From assembly GCF_006547045.1 (NCBI RefSeq), contig NZ_CP041242.1:2800001-2864000 (forward strand): 64,000 bases of DNA, read 5' to 3'. Source of the DNA: Lysobacter alkalisoli. GTDB lineage: Bacteria; Pseudomonadota; Gammaproteobacteria; Xanthomonadales; Xanthomonadaceae. Shown here piece by piece: positions 16,079 through 25,600 of this stretch. Each line of letters begins with the position of its first letter. The first letter of the stretch is position 1. A program made the position numbers and the translations under genes. The notes beneath the pieces were generated by a model. That model searched no databases and was not told the DNA's origin. It saw nothing but the letters and a program-made list of their open reading frames with translations.

Positions 16079-17551
16079 ATGCAGAAGAAGTCTCACGATC
16101 CCGAGATGCTAGCAGAGCCTGATGAAGCGCAGCGCTGGCGCGAGCGCGATCTGGCCGTGCTGTGGCACCCGTGCACGCAGATGCGCGAGCATCCCGATAC
16201 CCTGCCCCTGCTGCCGATCGCGCGTGGCGAAGGCCCGTGGCTGATCGGCCGCGACGGCCGCCGCTATCTGGATGCGATCAGCAGTTGGTGGACCAATCTG
16301 TTCGGCCATGCCGAACCGCGTATTGCCGCCGCGATCGCGCAGCAGGCCTCGACGCTGGAGCACGTGATCCTGGCCGGCTGTTCGCACGCGCCCGCAGTCG
16401 AGCTGGCCGAGAAACTGCTCGCGATCGCCCCGAAGGAGCCGGCCCGGGCACCGCTCTCGAAAGTGTTCTACGCCGACAACGGCTCGGCCGGAGTCGAGGT
16501 CGCCTTGAAGATGGCGTTCCACTGGTTCCGCAACCGCGGCATCGAGGGACGGCACAAGTTCATCGCACTGGAAGGCGGCTACCACGGCGAAACCCTCGGT
16601 GCGCTCGCGGTCGGCGACATTCCGCTGTACCGCCGCGTCTACGCGCCACTGCTGACCGAGGCGCTGTTCGCACCCTCGCCGGACGCCTACCTGTGTGAGC
16701 CCGGCGAAAGTCCAGCCGACCGCGCCCGCCGCGCCGCCAATGCCCTGCGCGAACTGCTCGAACGCCATGCCGGCGAAGTCTGCGCGCTGATCCTGGAACC
16801 GCGACTGCAATGCGCCGGCGGCATGCGCATGCACGACCCGCTGTACCTCAGGCTCGCACGCGAGCTGTGCGACGAACACGGTGTGTACCTGATCGCCGAC
16901 GAGATCGCCGTTGGCTTCGGCCGCACCGGCACGATGTTCGCCTGCGAGCAGGCCCCGCCCTCACTCCCCTCTTCCGCCAGCGGGACAGGCAGTGAGGGCA
17001 ACACGGCTGGCATCCAGCCGGACTTCCTCTGCCTGTCCAAGGGTCTCACCGGCGGCTCACTGCCGCTGGCGGCGGTACTGACCACCGAATCGATATACGA
17101 GGGATTCCTCGATGATTCGCGCGAAAAGGCCTTTCTGCATTCGCACAGCTACACCGGCAACCCGATCGCCTGCGCCGCCGCGCTGGCCACGCTGGCCATC
17201 TTCGAGCAGGACAACGTGATCGCCCGCAACCGGTTTACCGCCGCGCGCATGACTGAGCTCGCCGCACCGTTTGCCGACCACCCGCATGTTGCCGACGTGC
17301 GCCAGGCCGGGATGGTGGTCGCGTTCGAACTGACGAACAACGGCAACAAGGCCACGCCGTTCGATCCGGCCTCACGCATCGGCCTGCGGGCCTACCGCGA
17401 GGCGCTGCGCCGTGGCGTGCTGCTGCGGCCGCTCGGCAACATTCTGTACTGGATGCCGCCGTACTGCGTGGATGACGAGGCGCTGCAACTGCTGGCCGAC
17501 ACCACGCGTACGGCCATCGACACGGCCATCGGGGAAGCCGCATGCGCCTGA
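16079..17551 (+). CDS. bioA: Adenosylmethionine-8-amino-7-oxononanoate aminotransferase BioA
   Basis: BioA makes 7,8-diaminopelargonic acid in biotin synthesis, using SAM as amino donor and PLP as cofactor. At 490 residues it is longer than usual (about 430-450). Motifs: WHPCTQM near residue 30, SSWWTNLFGH near 68, ADNGSAGVEVALKMA, YHGETLGAL, and IADEIAVGFGRTG. The PLP Lys is at about residue 321 in CLSKGLTGGSLPLA. Part of the extra length is a 43-bp palindrome at 16957-16999 read as PPSLPSSASGTGSEG between FACEQA and the PDFLCLSKG segment. The last 10 bases overlap rsmE. Confidence 0.94.
   Translation: MQKKSHDPEMLAEPDEAQRWRERDLAVLWHPCTQMREHPDTLPLLPIARGEGPWLIGRDGRRYLDAISSWWTNLFGHAEPRIAAAIAQQASTLEHVILAGCSHAPAVELAEKLLAIAPKEPARAPLSKVFYADNGSAGVEVALKMAFHWFRNRGIEGRHKFIALEGGYHGETLGALAVGDIPLYRRVYAPLLTEALFAPSPDAYLCEPGESPADRARRAANALRELLERHAGEVCALILEPRLQCAGGMRMHDPLYLRLARELCDEHGVYLIADEIAVGFGRTGTMFACEQAPPSLPSSASGTGSEGNTAGIQPDFLCLSKGLTGGSLPLAAVLTTESIYEGFLDDSREKAFLHSHSYTGNPIACAAALATLAIFEQDNVIARNRFTAARMTELAAPFADHPHVADVRQAGMVVAFELTNNGNKATPFDPASRIGLRAYREALRRGVLLRPLGNILYWMPPYCVDDEALQLLADTTRTAIDTAIGEAACA
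16957..16999. repeat. Palindromic element inside bioA, in frame
   Basis: The 43-bp stretch has 9-bp perfect arms, gccctcact and agtgagggc, around a core with cgccagcggg. It resembles the common xanthomonad repeat that starts gccctcaccc and has a cccgc-gcggg core (compare 35604-35650 in tsaB). It keeps the bioA frame and would form a surface loop before the PLP-lysine segment. Confidence 0.6.
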
Positions 17552-18279
17552 CCCGCGTCCACGTCGATGCCCCCCTGATCGCCGGCAGTGAACTCGACCT
17601 GCCCGAAGGCCCCGCCGCACATCTCGGCCGCGTGTTGCGGCTCGGCATCGGCGACGCCTGCGTGCTGTTCAACGGCGACGGTCACGACTACGCCGCCCGC
17701 ATCACCGCCGCCGGCAAGCGCGAGTTGCGCGTCGCCGTCGAACAGGCGACGAGAATCGAGAATGAATCCCCGCTCGCGATCACCCTGCTGCAGGGCGTCG
17801 CCCGCGGCGAGAAGATGGACCTGATCCTGCAGAAGGCGACCGAACTCGGCGTCGCCGCGATCGTGCCGCTGTGGTCGCAGCGCAGCGAAGTGAAGCTCGA
17901 CGGCGCCCGCGCCGAGAAGCGCCTCGTCCACTGGCGCAACGTCGTCGTTTCAGCCTGCGAACAGTCCGGTCGCGCCCGCGTCCCGACCGTCGCCGAACCG
18001 CTGGCGCTGGACAGGGCACTGGCCGCATTGCCACAAGGCGGTCTGCGCCTGACCCTCGACCCCGAGGGCATACACACCTTTACCACTCTCGACGTGGACC
18101 GACACCAGCCCATCCACCTCGCCATCGGCCCCGAAGGCGGCTGGTCCCCGCGCGACCTCGAACAACTGCAGGCCGAAGATTTTGCCGGGCTGAAACTCGG
18201 CCCGCGCATCCTGCGCACCGAAACCGCCGGCTTGGCCGCGATCGCGGCGCTGCAGGCACGGTTCGGGGATTTCGGCTGA
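17542..18279 (+). CDS. rsmE: 16S rRNA m3U1498 methyltransferase RsmE
   Basis: RsmE methylates N3 of U1498 in 16S rRNA. The 245-residue protein has an N-terminal PUA-like domain (HLGRVLRLGIGDACVLFNGDG) and a C-terminal SPOUT fold with the trefoil knot: ATELGVAAIVPLWSQRSEVK, SACEQSGRARVPTV, LAIGPEGGWSPRDLE and LGPRILRTETAGLAA, the last two forming the SAM site. It overlaps bioA by 10 bases and is probably co-translated. It converges with the next gene on the minus strand; the 90-base gap shows no obvious terminator. Confidence 0.96.
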   Translation: MRLTRVHVDAPLIAGSELDLPEGPAAHLGRVLRLGIGDACVLFNGDGHDYAARITAAGKRELRVAVEQATRIENESPLAITLLQGVARGEKMDLILQKATELGVAAIVPLWSQRSEVKLDGARAEKRLVHWRNVVVSACEQSGRARVPTVAEPLALDRALAALPQGGLRLTLDPEGIHTFTTLDVDRHQPIHLAIGPEGGWSPRDLEQLQAEDFAGLKLGPRILRTETAGLAAIAALQARFGDFG

Positions 18280-18369
18280 CCGGGACGGACAACCTGACGC
18301 CTGCTCGAACCGCTTCGCAACTGATCGCCAGCTCAGTAACGAAGACCCGACCGTCCTCCGCTGCGCAGC

Positions 18370-18876
18370 TCAACCCTTCCCGTCGCCCGCATACCTCAGG
18401 CGGGTCACGAACGCCGCCAGTCCCCGGCTGCCGAACACCAGCCAGCCACCAAGCAGCAATTCGACGACGGTCGCCGCCGCATTCGCCCAGTTTTCGGACC
18501 CGAATTCGATGGGATACGGCTGCCGGCTGGTGTGGAACAGGTAAGTGATCCAATAGGTCATATCGACGATCGCCATCGCCAGCACCCAGAAGCCGATTGC
18601 GGTCAATGCCAGCTCAAGCGCGGTGCGGGATCCGGGATCGACCAGCGGCCGCGGCTCCTTCATGACCGGCAACAGCTTCCGCGCCACGGTCAGCGGGAAG
18701 AACCACAACAAGGCCGCAACCAGCAGGAACGGCACGGATACGGCCGCCGCCAGCAGGAGCATATCCCTGACTGATTCCGGGGCTATCGCGACCGAAGCGA
18801 GGTAACGGATCTGCACCACCACCAGAAAGATGGCGAACAAGCGCGTGGCGATGGCGACAATGTCTTCCCGACTCAT
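18370..18876 (-). CDS. Polytopic membrane protein, unknown function
   Basis: A 168-residue protein with four hydrophobic helices (about residues 8-30, 39-60, 87-110 and 133-152). It starts at ATG 18876, preceded by a good ribosome site (aggagca); the longer frame to 19056 has no support. A possibly exposed loop carries HTSRQPYPIEFGSENWAN. I do not recognise the family. It follows, on the same strand, two small membrane genes and a nagX-like gene, so the four may form one unit. Confidence 0.75.
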   Translation of the reverse strand: MSREDIVAIATRLFAIFLVVVQIRYLASVAIAPESVRDMLLLAAAVSVPFLLVAALLWFFPLTVARKLLPVMKEPRPLVDPGSRTALELALTAIGFWVLAMAIVDMTYWITYLFHTSRQPYPIEFGSENWANAAATVVELLLGGWLVFGSRGLAAFVTRLRYAGDGKG

Positions 18877-18961
18877 TCCCTGCTCCTGTGGTGGCAAGTC
18901 GAATATGGCCCCGATTATTGCCCAGTGAGGGCGCTGGATGACAGGCGGTGGGGCAGCGTGC

Positions 18962-19138
18962 TTATCGCGCTTTGACCTGGACAGCCTTGCCCGACTCGAC
19001 CCGCCAGCGCCACAGGCAGATGCCCAGCGGCAGCAGGAAAGTTTCAGCCATCCCATCGACCAGCAGCATGCCGATGATGCCGATCGCGCTGATCACCGCG
19101 AGCACGGTCACCATCTTCAGTGCGTTGCGCCCCTTCAT
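18962..19138 (-). CDS. Small membrane protein, unknown
   Basis: A 58-residue product starting MKGRNALKM with one or two hydrophobic segments (VTVLAVISAIGIIGMLLVDG and ETFLLPLGICLW) and a basic tail. The ATG at 19138 overlaps the inferred stop of the upstream small gene (ATGA at 19135-19138), a typical coupled arrangement that supports the start choice. No family recognised. Confidence is moderate because the gene is short. Confidence 0.55.
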   Translation of the reverse strand: MKGRNALKMVTVLAVISAIGIIGMLLVDGMAETFLLPLGICLWRWRVESGKAVQVKAR

Positions 19139-19349
19139 GCCGATGCTCCGCTGGTTCCGGCATTCCTGTCGATGTTCTTGTCCACAGCCAGGTGCCATTG
19201 GCGGTGATGAACAGGGGCAGATCGAGATGCAACAGACGCGTACCGCGTCCGCGCCGTAGCACGCCGAAGGCGATGCGCTTGACGTAGGGCACGTACACCA
19301 CCAGCCCCGACAGCAACGACGCCAGCATCAGCATCGTCCAGGACAGCAC
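19135..19349 (-). pseudogene. Small membrane protein, apparently frameshifted
   Basis: After the nagX stop there is aagagg, then a GTG start at 19349 and a sensible product: a hydrophobic N-terminus (VLSWTMLMLASLLSGLVVYV), then a basic and hydrophobic region ending LFITANGTWLWT. From about 19182 the codon pattern fails in this frame and continues in another as KNIDRNAGTSGASA, ending at a TGA that overlaps the next ATG (ATGA). One extra G in the tgtgg run (giving W-L-W-D-K-N-I-D) would join the two parts into about 71 residues. So this is either a one-base deletion or a sequencing error. Function unknown. Confidence 0.5.
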
Positions 19350-19361
19350 ACGCGGCCTCTT

Positions 19362-20422
19362 TCAGACCTTGAAATGGATCCGCCGCGCATCCAGCCAGTG
19401 CACCACACCCCACCACACCGCGACGAATGCGAGCGCATACGCCAGTGACGGCAGGTATGGCCCGGAACGCGGCGTCATCCAGTCGGCGAAGCCGTGCCGA
19501 TACAGCGGTTCCAGCCAGCCGGCCGCGGCCAGTGCATACAGCATGAAAGCCGAACCTGCGTAGGCGGCAATCGCATTGACTCCGAAGGTACGGCCCAGCG
19601 GCGGCCAGCCATGGATGTCGATGAGCCGGTGACAGAGCGCGAGCAGACTGCAGGCCAAACCACCACTCCACAATACGTAGGACGGCGTCCACAGGTTCTT
19701 GTTCAATGGCAGCCACATCGACCAGGCCGCTCCAAGAGCCAGCAACACCGCCGCTGCCAACCACAGCGTGCGCAGCCGCCCACGGCGCAACCAGTCGCCC
19801 GCGCGCAGACCGAGCAGCGTGGTCGCCAGCGCACCGAGCGTGCTGACCAGGCCCTCGGGATCGTGGCCCTGCCCGCTTGCGGCGTCATACTGGTAGGCGT
19901 GCGGGCCCAACACGGCGGTATCGACGCGGCTGACGATATTCGCGTTCGGCTCCAGTGAACCGCCGACCGCCAGCAGCGCCCAGTAGCCCACCAGCAGCAC
20001 CACGATCGACCCCCACTGCATGCGCGGCGGCAGCCACAGCATGATCAGCGCGGCGGCGAGATAGCACAGGCCGATCCGCTGCAGTACGCCCATCACCCGG
20101 TAGTAGTCGAGGTCGAACGCCAACCATGCGCACAGGTGCAGCAGCAGGCCGAGACCGATGATGCGCGCGGCACGGCCCAGCACCGGCCGCACCAGGGTGG
20201 CGGGGACGACGCCCTTTTCCAGCTGGCGACCGAGGGCGAGACTGATCGACACCCCGACGATGAACAGGAACAGCGGGAAGATCAGGTCGGTCGCTGTGAA
20301 ACCATGCCAGTCGGCATGCAGCAGCGGCGCGTAAACACGGCCCAATCGCCCGGGTTGTTGACCAGCAGCATTGCCGCCACGGTCAGTCCGCGCAGCGCAT
20401 CGACCGAAGCCAGCCTCGACAC
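19362..20422 (-). pseudogene. NagX-like / DUF5009 acyltransferase-family membrane protein, frameshifted
   Basis: NagX-type proteins are polytopic and related to heparan-alpha-glucosaminide N-acetyltransferase; in Xanthomonas NagX is linked to N-acetylglucosamine use. The N-terminus (V at 20422: VSRLASVDALRGLTVAAML, LVNNPGDW) is in one frame, and the rest (RVYAPLLHADWHGFTATDL to the end at 19362) is in another. The break is at a CCC run (GGG on the coding strand) at 20341-20343; one more G gives D-W-G-R-V-Y-A-P-L-L, which fits the family. The second part is intact and has about nine membrane helices. A TTG at 20345 could only give an N-terminally truncated product. Confidence 0.8.
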
Positions 20423-20477
20423 GCCGACAGCCTGTCCGGAAACCGGGGTCAAACCGGCGACGGCAACAGTGCGAGGC

Positions 20478-20978
20478 TCAGGCGGCCTGCGCCGCCGCCA
20501 CTTCGGCGATCCGCGCTTCGATGAAAGCGAGGTCCGGCAGCAGGGCGGGATCGTCGTTGTGCAGCACCCGGGCCAGCACGCCTTCGGGCAGGTCGTCCTG
20601 CTCGCCTGCAACGCCAAGTCCGGCCCGGCTCACCGTCACCAGGCGCGGGAAGCCCTGTGCCACGATCGCGAAGTACGGTGCATGGGAGTCGCCGCCCAGA
20701 GCCTTCAGCACTACCACCTTGCTGCCGAGCCCGGGCTGCTCCCCGGCGATTCCGGCCAGCCGGGAGAACGCCACCAGGGGCACCCGCCAGCCGTGCCAAC
20801 GGATCCGCCCGAGCAGCCAGTCCGGAACGTCGGCGTCATAGGATTCGGGCGGCGCATAGGTCAACACCTCGGCGATTGTCGCATTCGGCAACAGCAGGCG
20901 CGCGTCGGCAACCTGGATCAGCACGCCACGGATATCGTTGACTGGGGCCGCGGTTTCTTGGCGGGTGGACGCATGCAT
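20478..20978 (-). CDS. chpC: ChpC-like CheW-domain protein
   Basis: A 166-residue CheW-type adaptor at the 3' end of the Pil-Chp cluster. The CheW pattern is visible: VADARLLLPNATIAEVLTY (usual position of the first strands), GRIRWHGWRVPLVAFSRLAG (the W-R-G-x-x-x-P-L-V-like core), then KVVVLKALGG and YFAIVAQGFPRLVTV. In P. aeruginosa ChpC is the second CheW homologue of the cluster, thought to couple additional input to ChpA. I chose ATG 20978; the frame beyond runs into chpB. It starts 11 bases after the chpB stop. Confidence 0.8.
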   Translation of the reverse strand: MHASTRQETAAPVNDIRGVLIQVADARLLLPNATIAEVLTYAPPESYDADVPDWLLGRIRWHGWRVPLVAFSRLAGIAGEQPGLGSKVVVLKALGGDSHAPYFAIVAQGFPRLVTVSRAGLGVAGEQDDLPEGVLARVLHNDDPALLPDLAFIEARIAEVAAAQAA

Positions 20979-20989
20979 CGTCGTATTCC

Positions 20990-22666
20990 TCAGGCCGGCC
21001 AGCGCTCGGCCAGGCGTTGCGCTAGTTCGACCGGAGGCGCGAGTTCGCCGCCACGTGCCGCCAGCTGTCCGGGCGCGGCAGGGTCGTAGCAACCTTCCGG
21101 CGATTGGCCGACCACCAGCGCACCGTCGACGCGGTGCTTGAGCACGATGTCGATACTGTCAGGATCGCTGCCACTGAGCATCAACACGCCGCTGTCCGCG
21201 GATGGCAGCCCGGCCAGGATGTCGCCGTCGGCGCTGAAATTCATGCCGTTGGCGCCAGCTTCGATGCCGACCCCGGCCGGCACCACATAGACGAAGCCGG
21301 CCATGACCATCCGCCCGGGCTCAGCCAGTTGCACCGGCAGCGTGGTGGCACGCTGCATCTGCGCGACCAGCCGGTCGTAGCGGCCGCCGTCGAGGCGTTG
21401 CTGCACCAGCACCGGGCGCGGGAAATCATTGGGCAGAGCGCCGAGCAGTTGGCGCACCGCATCCGGACCACCGATGCCCGCCATCACCAGCACAGCACCG
21501 GGGATGTGCTCGACCGGGGCGTCGTCGACCAGTTCCAAGGAGGCGATGCGTGCGTCGAGGTCGGAAAGATCGTGGCCGAAACCTGCATCACCGGACTGGC
21601 TTCCGGCGGTCCAGTACGCGCCGCTGCCGTCATCCAGGGTCAACTCGCCAAAGCCCGTGTCCGTAGCAGGCGTCGACGGCCCAGCGCCCTCTTCCGCAGG
21701 CACTTCGGCGACGGGCAGTGGTGGCGGCTCGGCCGCACCGTGGTCCTTGTCCTGCGCGATGGAAGACAGGCTGTCGAGGTGCTCGTCCAGCCCGGGGGAC
21801 GGCGTTGCATCTGCTGTCGTGGCCGTGCCATCGAAGATGATTTCAAAGTCGCCGGCCGCATCGTCGCCGAACTCGAGTTCGCTGGCGACATCGACATCGA
21901 CCGTCTCGGCGGCAACCGGATCGAAGTTGATCTCGAAACCACCTGAGCCCTCGCCGGCCTCATCCGACTCGATGGTCTCCATGAGCGTCTGGCCGCCCGC
22001 ATCCTCGTCTTCGAGTTCGAGGGTTATGCCGTCGCCATCGCTACCGTTATCAGGCGATGCTTCTGCGTCGATCCCGATATCCACATCGAAATCGAGGCTG
22101 ATGCCACCTTCGGCGAGCTCCATGACATCGGCAGCAGGTGCCTCGGATTCGAATCGGGCCGATGGCTCATGCGCCGGCACCTGGGTGTCGATCGCTACAT
22201 CATCCTCCCCGGCATTCGGGTCGAACGCGGCCAAGGCCTCGTCGCTGATCTCCGGAGCCGAATGCACGCGGAGCCCGGCCGGCTCCTCGGCCGCGTTGTC
22301 CGGCCGCGGTGGCAATACGCGGTCATGACCCTGCAGCTTGGCCAGCAGGTGACGCTTCCAGCGTGCGGCCTCCCAGCCCTCGCGTGCGGCGGCCAGTTCG
22401 GCCTCTTCGTAGATCACATTGACACCGGGATTGCCGAGCACGGACTCGAAACGCTCCAGTGCGTTCTCCATGTCCGGATCGAGCGCGACCAGCACGATCT
22501 CCGGACGGGCCTCGCTCAGGGCTTCGGCGGGCAGTTCGTTGGGGTCGCCGTGCAGGACGCTCTCGATGCCGGCTTCGGCCAGCAGCTCGCGCAAGCGCTC
22601 GCCGGCGATACCCGGGCGCACGAGCAAGGCTACGCGAGGCGCTGGTTCGTTTCGGTAGTCAGTCAT
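20990..22666 (-). CDS. chpB: ChpB-like CheB-domain protein, catalytic residues missing
   Basis: A 558-residue protein in the chpB position. The N-terminus (about 1-110) resembles a degenerate receiver, followed by about 250 acidic low-complexity residues, then a C-terminal CheB-like domain (about 385-558). CheB enzymes remove methyl groups from chemoreceptors with a Ser-His-Asp triad. Here the nucleophile motif G-A-S-x-G-G is [10 protein letters not shown] (Ser replaced by Gly) and the catalytic His motif V-V-Q-H-M is VQQRL (His replaced by Arg). The fold motifs [12 protein letters not shown] and VYVVPAG are kept. So it is probably a scaffold rather than an esterase. It overlaps chpA by 8 bases. 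Confidence 0.85.
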   Translation of the reverse strand: MTDYRNEPAPRVALLVRPGIAGERLRELLAEAGIESVLHGDPNELPAEALSEARPEIVLVALDPDMENALERFESVLGNPGVNVIYEEAELAAAREGWEAARWKRHLLAKLQGHDRVLPPRPDNAAEEPAGLRVHSAPEISDEALAAFDPNAGEDDVAIDTQVPAHEPSARFESEAPAADVMELAEGGISLDFDVDIGIDAEASPDNGSDGDGITLELEDEDAGGQTLMETIESDEAGEGSGGFEINFDPVAAETVDVDVASELEFGDDAAGDFEIIFDGTATTADATPSPGLDEHLDSLSSIAQDKDHGAAEPPPLPVAEVPAEEGAGPSTPATDTGFGELTLDDGSGAYWTAGSQSGDAGFGHDLSDLDARIASLELVDDAPVEHIPGAVLVMAGIGGPDAVRQLLGALPNDFPRPVLVQQRLDGGRYDRLVAQMQRATTLPVQLAEPGRMVMAGFVYVVPAGVGIEAGANGMNFSADGDILAGLPSADSGVLMLSGSDPDSIDIVLKHRVDGALVVGQSPEGCYDPAAPGQLAARGGELAPPVELAQRLAERWPA

Positions 22667-25600
22667 GCTGCTGCTCGATTCCCAGCAGTTCGTACACGTT
22701 TCGCAACAGCTCGGGCTCCTGATAGGGCTTGCCGAGGTAGCGGTCGACGCCGATCTCCATCGCGCGCTGGCGGTGCTTCTCGCCGGTTCGCGAGGTGATC
22801 ATGATGATCTTCACATCACGCAAGCGCGAGTCGGCCTTCATCTGTGTCGCCAACTCGTAGCCGTCCATGCGCGGCATCTCGATGTCGAGCAGCATCAGGT
22901 CCGGCACGGTTTCGACCATGCGCTCGAGCGCGTCGATGCCGTCCTTCGCGGTCGAGACCTCGAAGCCCTGACGCTCGAGTACGCGACCGCTGACCTTGCG
23001 CATGGTGATCGAGTCGTCGACCACCATGACCAGCGGCACCCGCCGGGTCTCGGCCACCGGTACCGGCTCGATCACGGCTTCCTGCGGCAGTGCGTGACGG
23101 CGGCGGACCAACGGCGCGACGTCGAGGATCACCACCACGCTGCCGTCACCCATGATGGTGGCGCCGAAGATGCCGGGCACCGAGGCGACCTGTGGGCCGA
23201 CCGTCTTCACCACGATCTCGCGGTTGCCGACCACCTGGTCGACACAGACCGCGGCGCGCAGGTCGCCGGAGCGGATCAGCAGCACCGGCATCTGCAGGTG
23301 GCCTTCGGCCTTGGCCGGGGCGTGCCCGATCAGCTGGCCGAGGTCGTGCACGGCGTAGTCCTCACCGCCATACTCGTAACTGGGCGCATCGCCATCGAGC
23401 ACGTCGCGGGAGACGCGGCCCACGCCCTGCACCGAGGCGATCGGCACCGCGAAAGCGGTCTCGCCGATCTTGACGAACACTGCCTGGGTGACCGCCAGGG
23501 TCTGCGGCAGGCGCAAGGTGAAGACGACGCCCTTGCCCGGCACCGAATGGATGTCGAGGGTGCCGCCGAGCTGATGGACCTCGCTGGCGACCACGTCCAT
23601 GCCGACGCCACGGCCGGCCAGGCGACTGACCTCGTTGGCGGTCGAGAAGCCCGGCTGCAGGATCAACATGTCGAGTTCGCTGTCGGCCAGGATCGCGTTG
23701 TCGGCGACCAAGCCGCGCTCGATGCCGCGGCTGCGGATCGCTTCGCGATCCAGGCCGCGGCCGTCGTCGGCCACTTCCAGCACCACTTCCGAGCCTTCGC
23801 GGCGGACCGCGATGCGGATACTGCCTTCTTCCGGCTTGCCGGCTTTCTTGCGCTCGGCCGGCGTTTCCAGGCCGTGCGCGACCGCGTTGCGCAGCATGTG
23901 TTCCAGCGGCGCGGTCATGCGTTCGAGCACATTGCGATCCAGTTCGCCCTGCGAGCCTTCCAGCTTGAGCTGGACGTGCTTGCCGAGCTCGCCGGACGCC
24001 TGGCGGACGACGCGGCGCAGGCGAGGCAGCAGGCCGTCGATCGGCACCATGCGCGTGCGCATGAGACCTTCCTGCAGCTCCGAACTGACCCGCGACTGCT
24101 GCAACAGCAGGGTTTCGTACTGACGGGTCAGATCATCGAGGGTCTGCTGCAGGCTGTTCTGGTCGGTGGCGGATTCCGACAACGCGCGCGACAACTGCTG
24201 CAGGGTCGAGAAGCGGTCCAGTTCCAGCGGATCGAACGCCGGATTGGCATCGTCCTGCTCGCGCTGATAGCGGGCGATGATCTGCGCCTCGGTCTCGATC
24301 TCCAGGCGACGCAGCTGGTCGCGCATGCGGATGTTGGTCTGCTCCATTTCCGCGATGGCAGCGCGGAAGGCACCCAGCTGCTGCTCCAGCCGCGCGCGAT
24401 AGATGGCGACCTCGCCTGCATAGTTGACCAGACGGTCGAGCAGGTCGGCGCGGATGCGCACCTGCTCCTGCGGCGCGCGCGCACTGATCTCGTCGTCGTC
24501 GCCCGGCACCGGCGCATCGCTGATCGGGGGCGACAGCGACGGCAATGCATGGCCCGGCACGGTGGCGGCGATCGGCTCGACTGCGGGCACATCGATTGCA
24601 GCCGTATCCAAGGCCGTCGTATCGGCGATGGCGGGCATTTCCGGAACATCGGGCGTCTCCGGAACAGCCGGAATCGGCGACGTGGGAACGTCGACCGCAG
24701 CCTCAACCGGCGTTGCCTCGTCCGACGGAGATTCGATGGCTGCGTCTTCGACGGCAATGTCTTCGATGACGACGTCTTCGGGAGCGTCGTCATCGACCGC
24801 TGTGGTAGCGGGCGCGACAGCAGTGCTGTCCGCAATCGCTTCCAGAGTGGTTTCCCCACGGGAGCGCGCCTCGAACTCGGCGATCAACGCCTTCGGCAAC
24901 GCAATCGCGTTACGTTCGCCGACCCGGGTGACCATCGCATGCAGGCGGTCGAAGCCCTGCTCCAGCAACGGCACGCCTCCGCGGCCAAGCACGCAACGTC
25001 CCTCGACCACCGACTCCAGCAACGACTCCATGACGTGGCCGAGTTCTCCCACGGCCATGATGCCGGCCATGCGCGCACCGCCCTTCAGGGTGTGCAGGTC
25101 GCGCTGCAGGCCGATCAGGACGTCACGATCGTTCGGCATTCCGCGCAGACGCGCGAGCAGGCCATCGGAATGATCGAGCAGGTCGCCCGCCTCCTCGACG
25201 AAGATATCGACCAGTTCGACATCGAGTTCGCTGGTGTCGAACGCTTCGTCCGGATCGGGCTCGATCGCAAGCGCAGCCAACAGCATATGGGCAGCAGCTG
25301 GCTCGATCGCGGCAGTTGCCTCCCGTTCGGCTTCGAGACGCTCTGCTTCAAGACGTTCGGCCTCGAGACGCTCGGCTTCGGCACGTTCGGCTTCGAGACG
25401 CTCGGCTTCAAGACGTTCGGCCTCGAGACGCTCGGCTTCGGCACGTTCGGCCTCGAGACGCTCGGCCTCGAGACGCTCTGCTTCGAGACGTTCGGCTTCG
25501 AGACGTTCGGCTTCGAGACGTTCGGCTTCGAGACGCTCTGCTTCGAGACGTTCGGCTTCGAGACGTTCGGCCTCGAGACGCTCTGCTTCGAAACGTTCGG

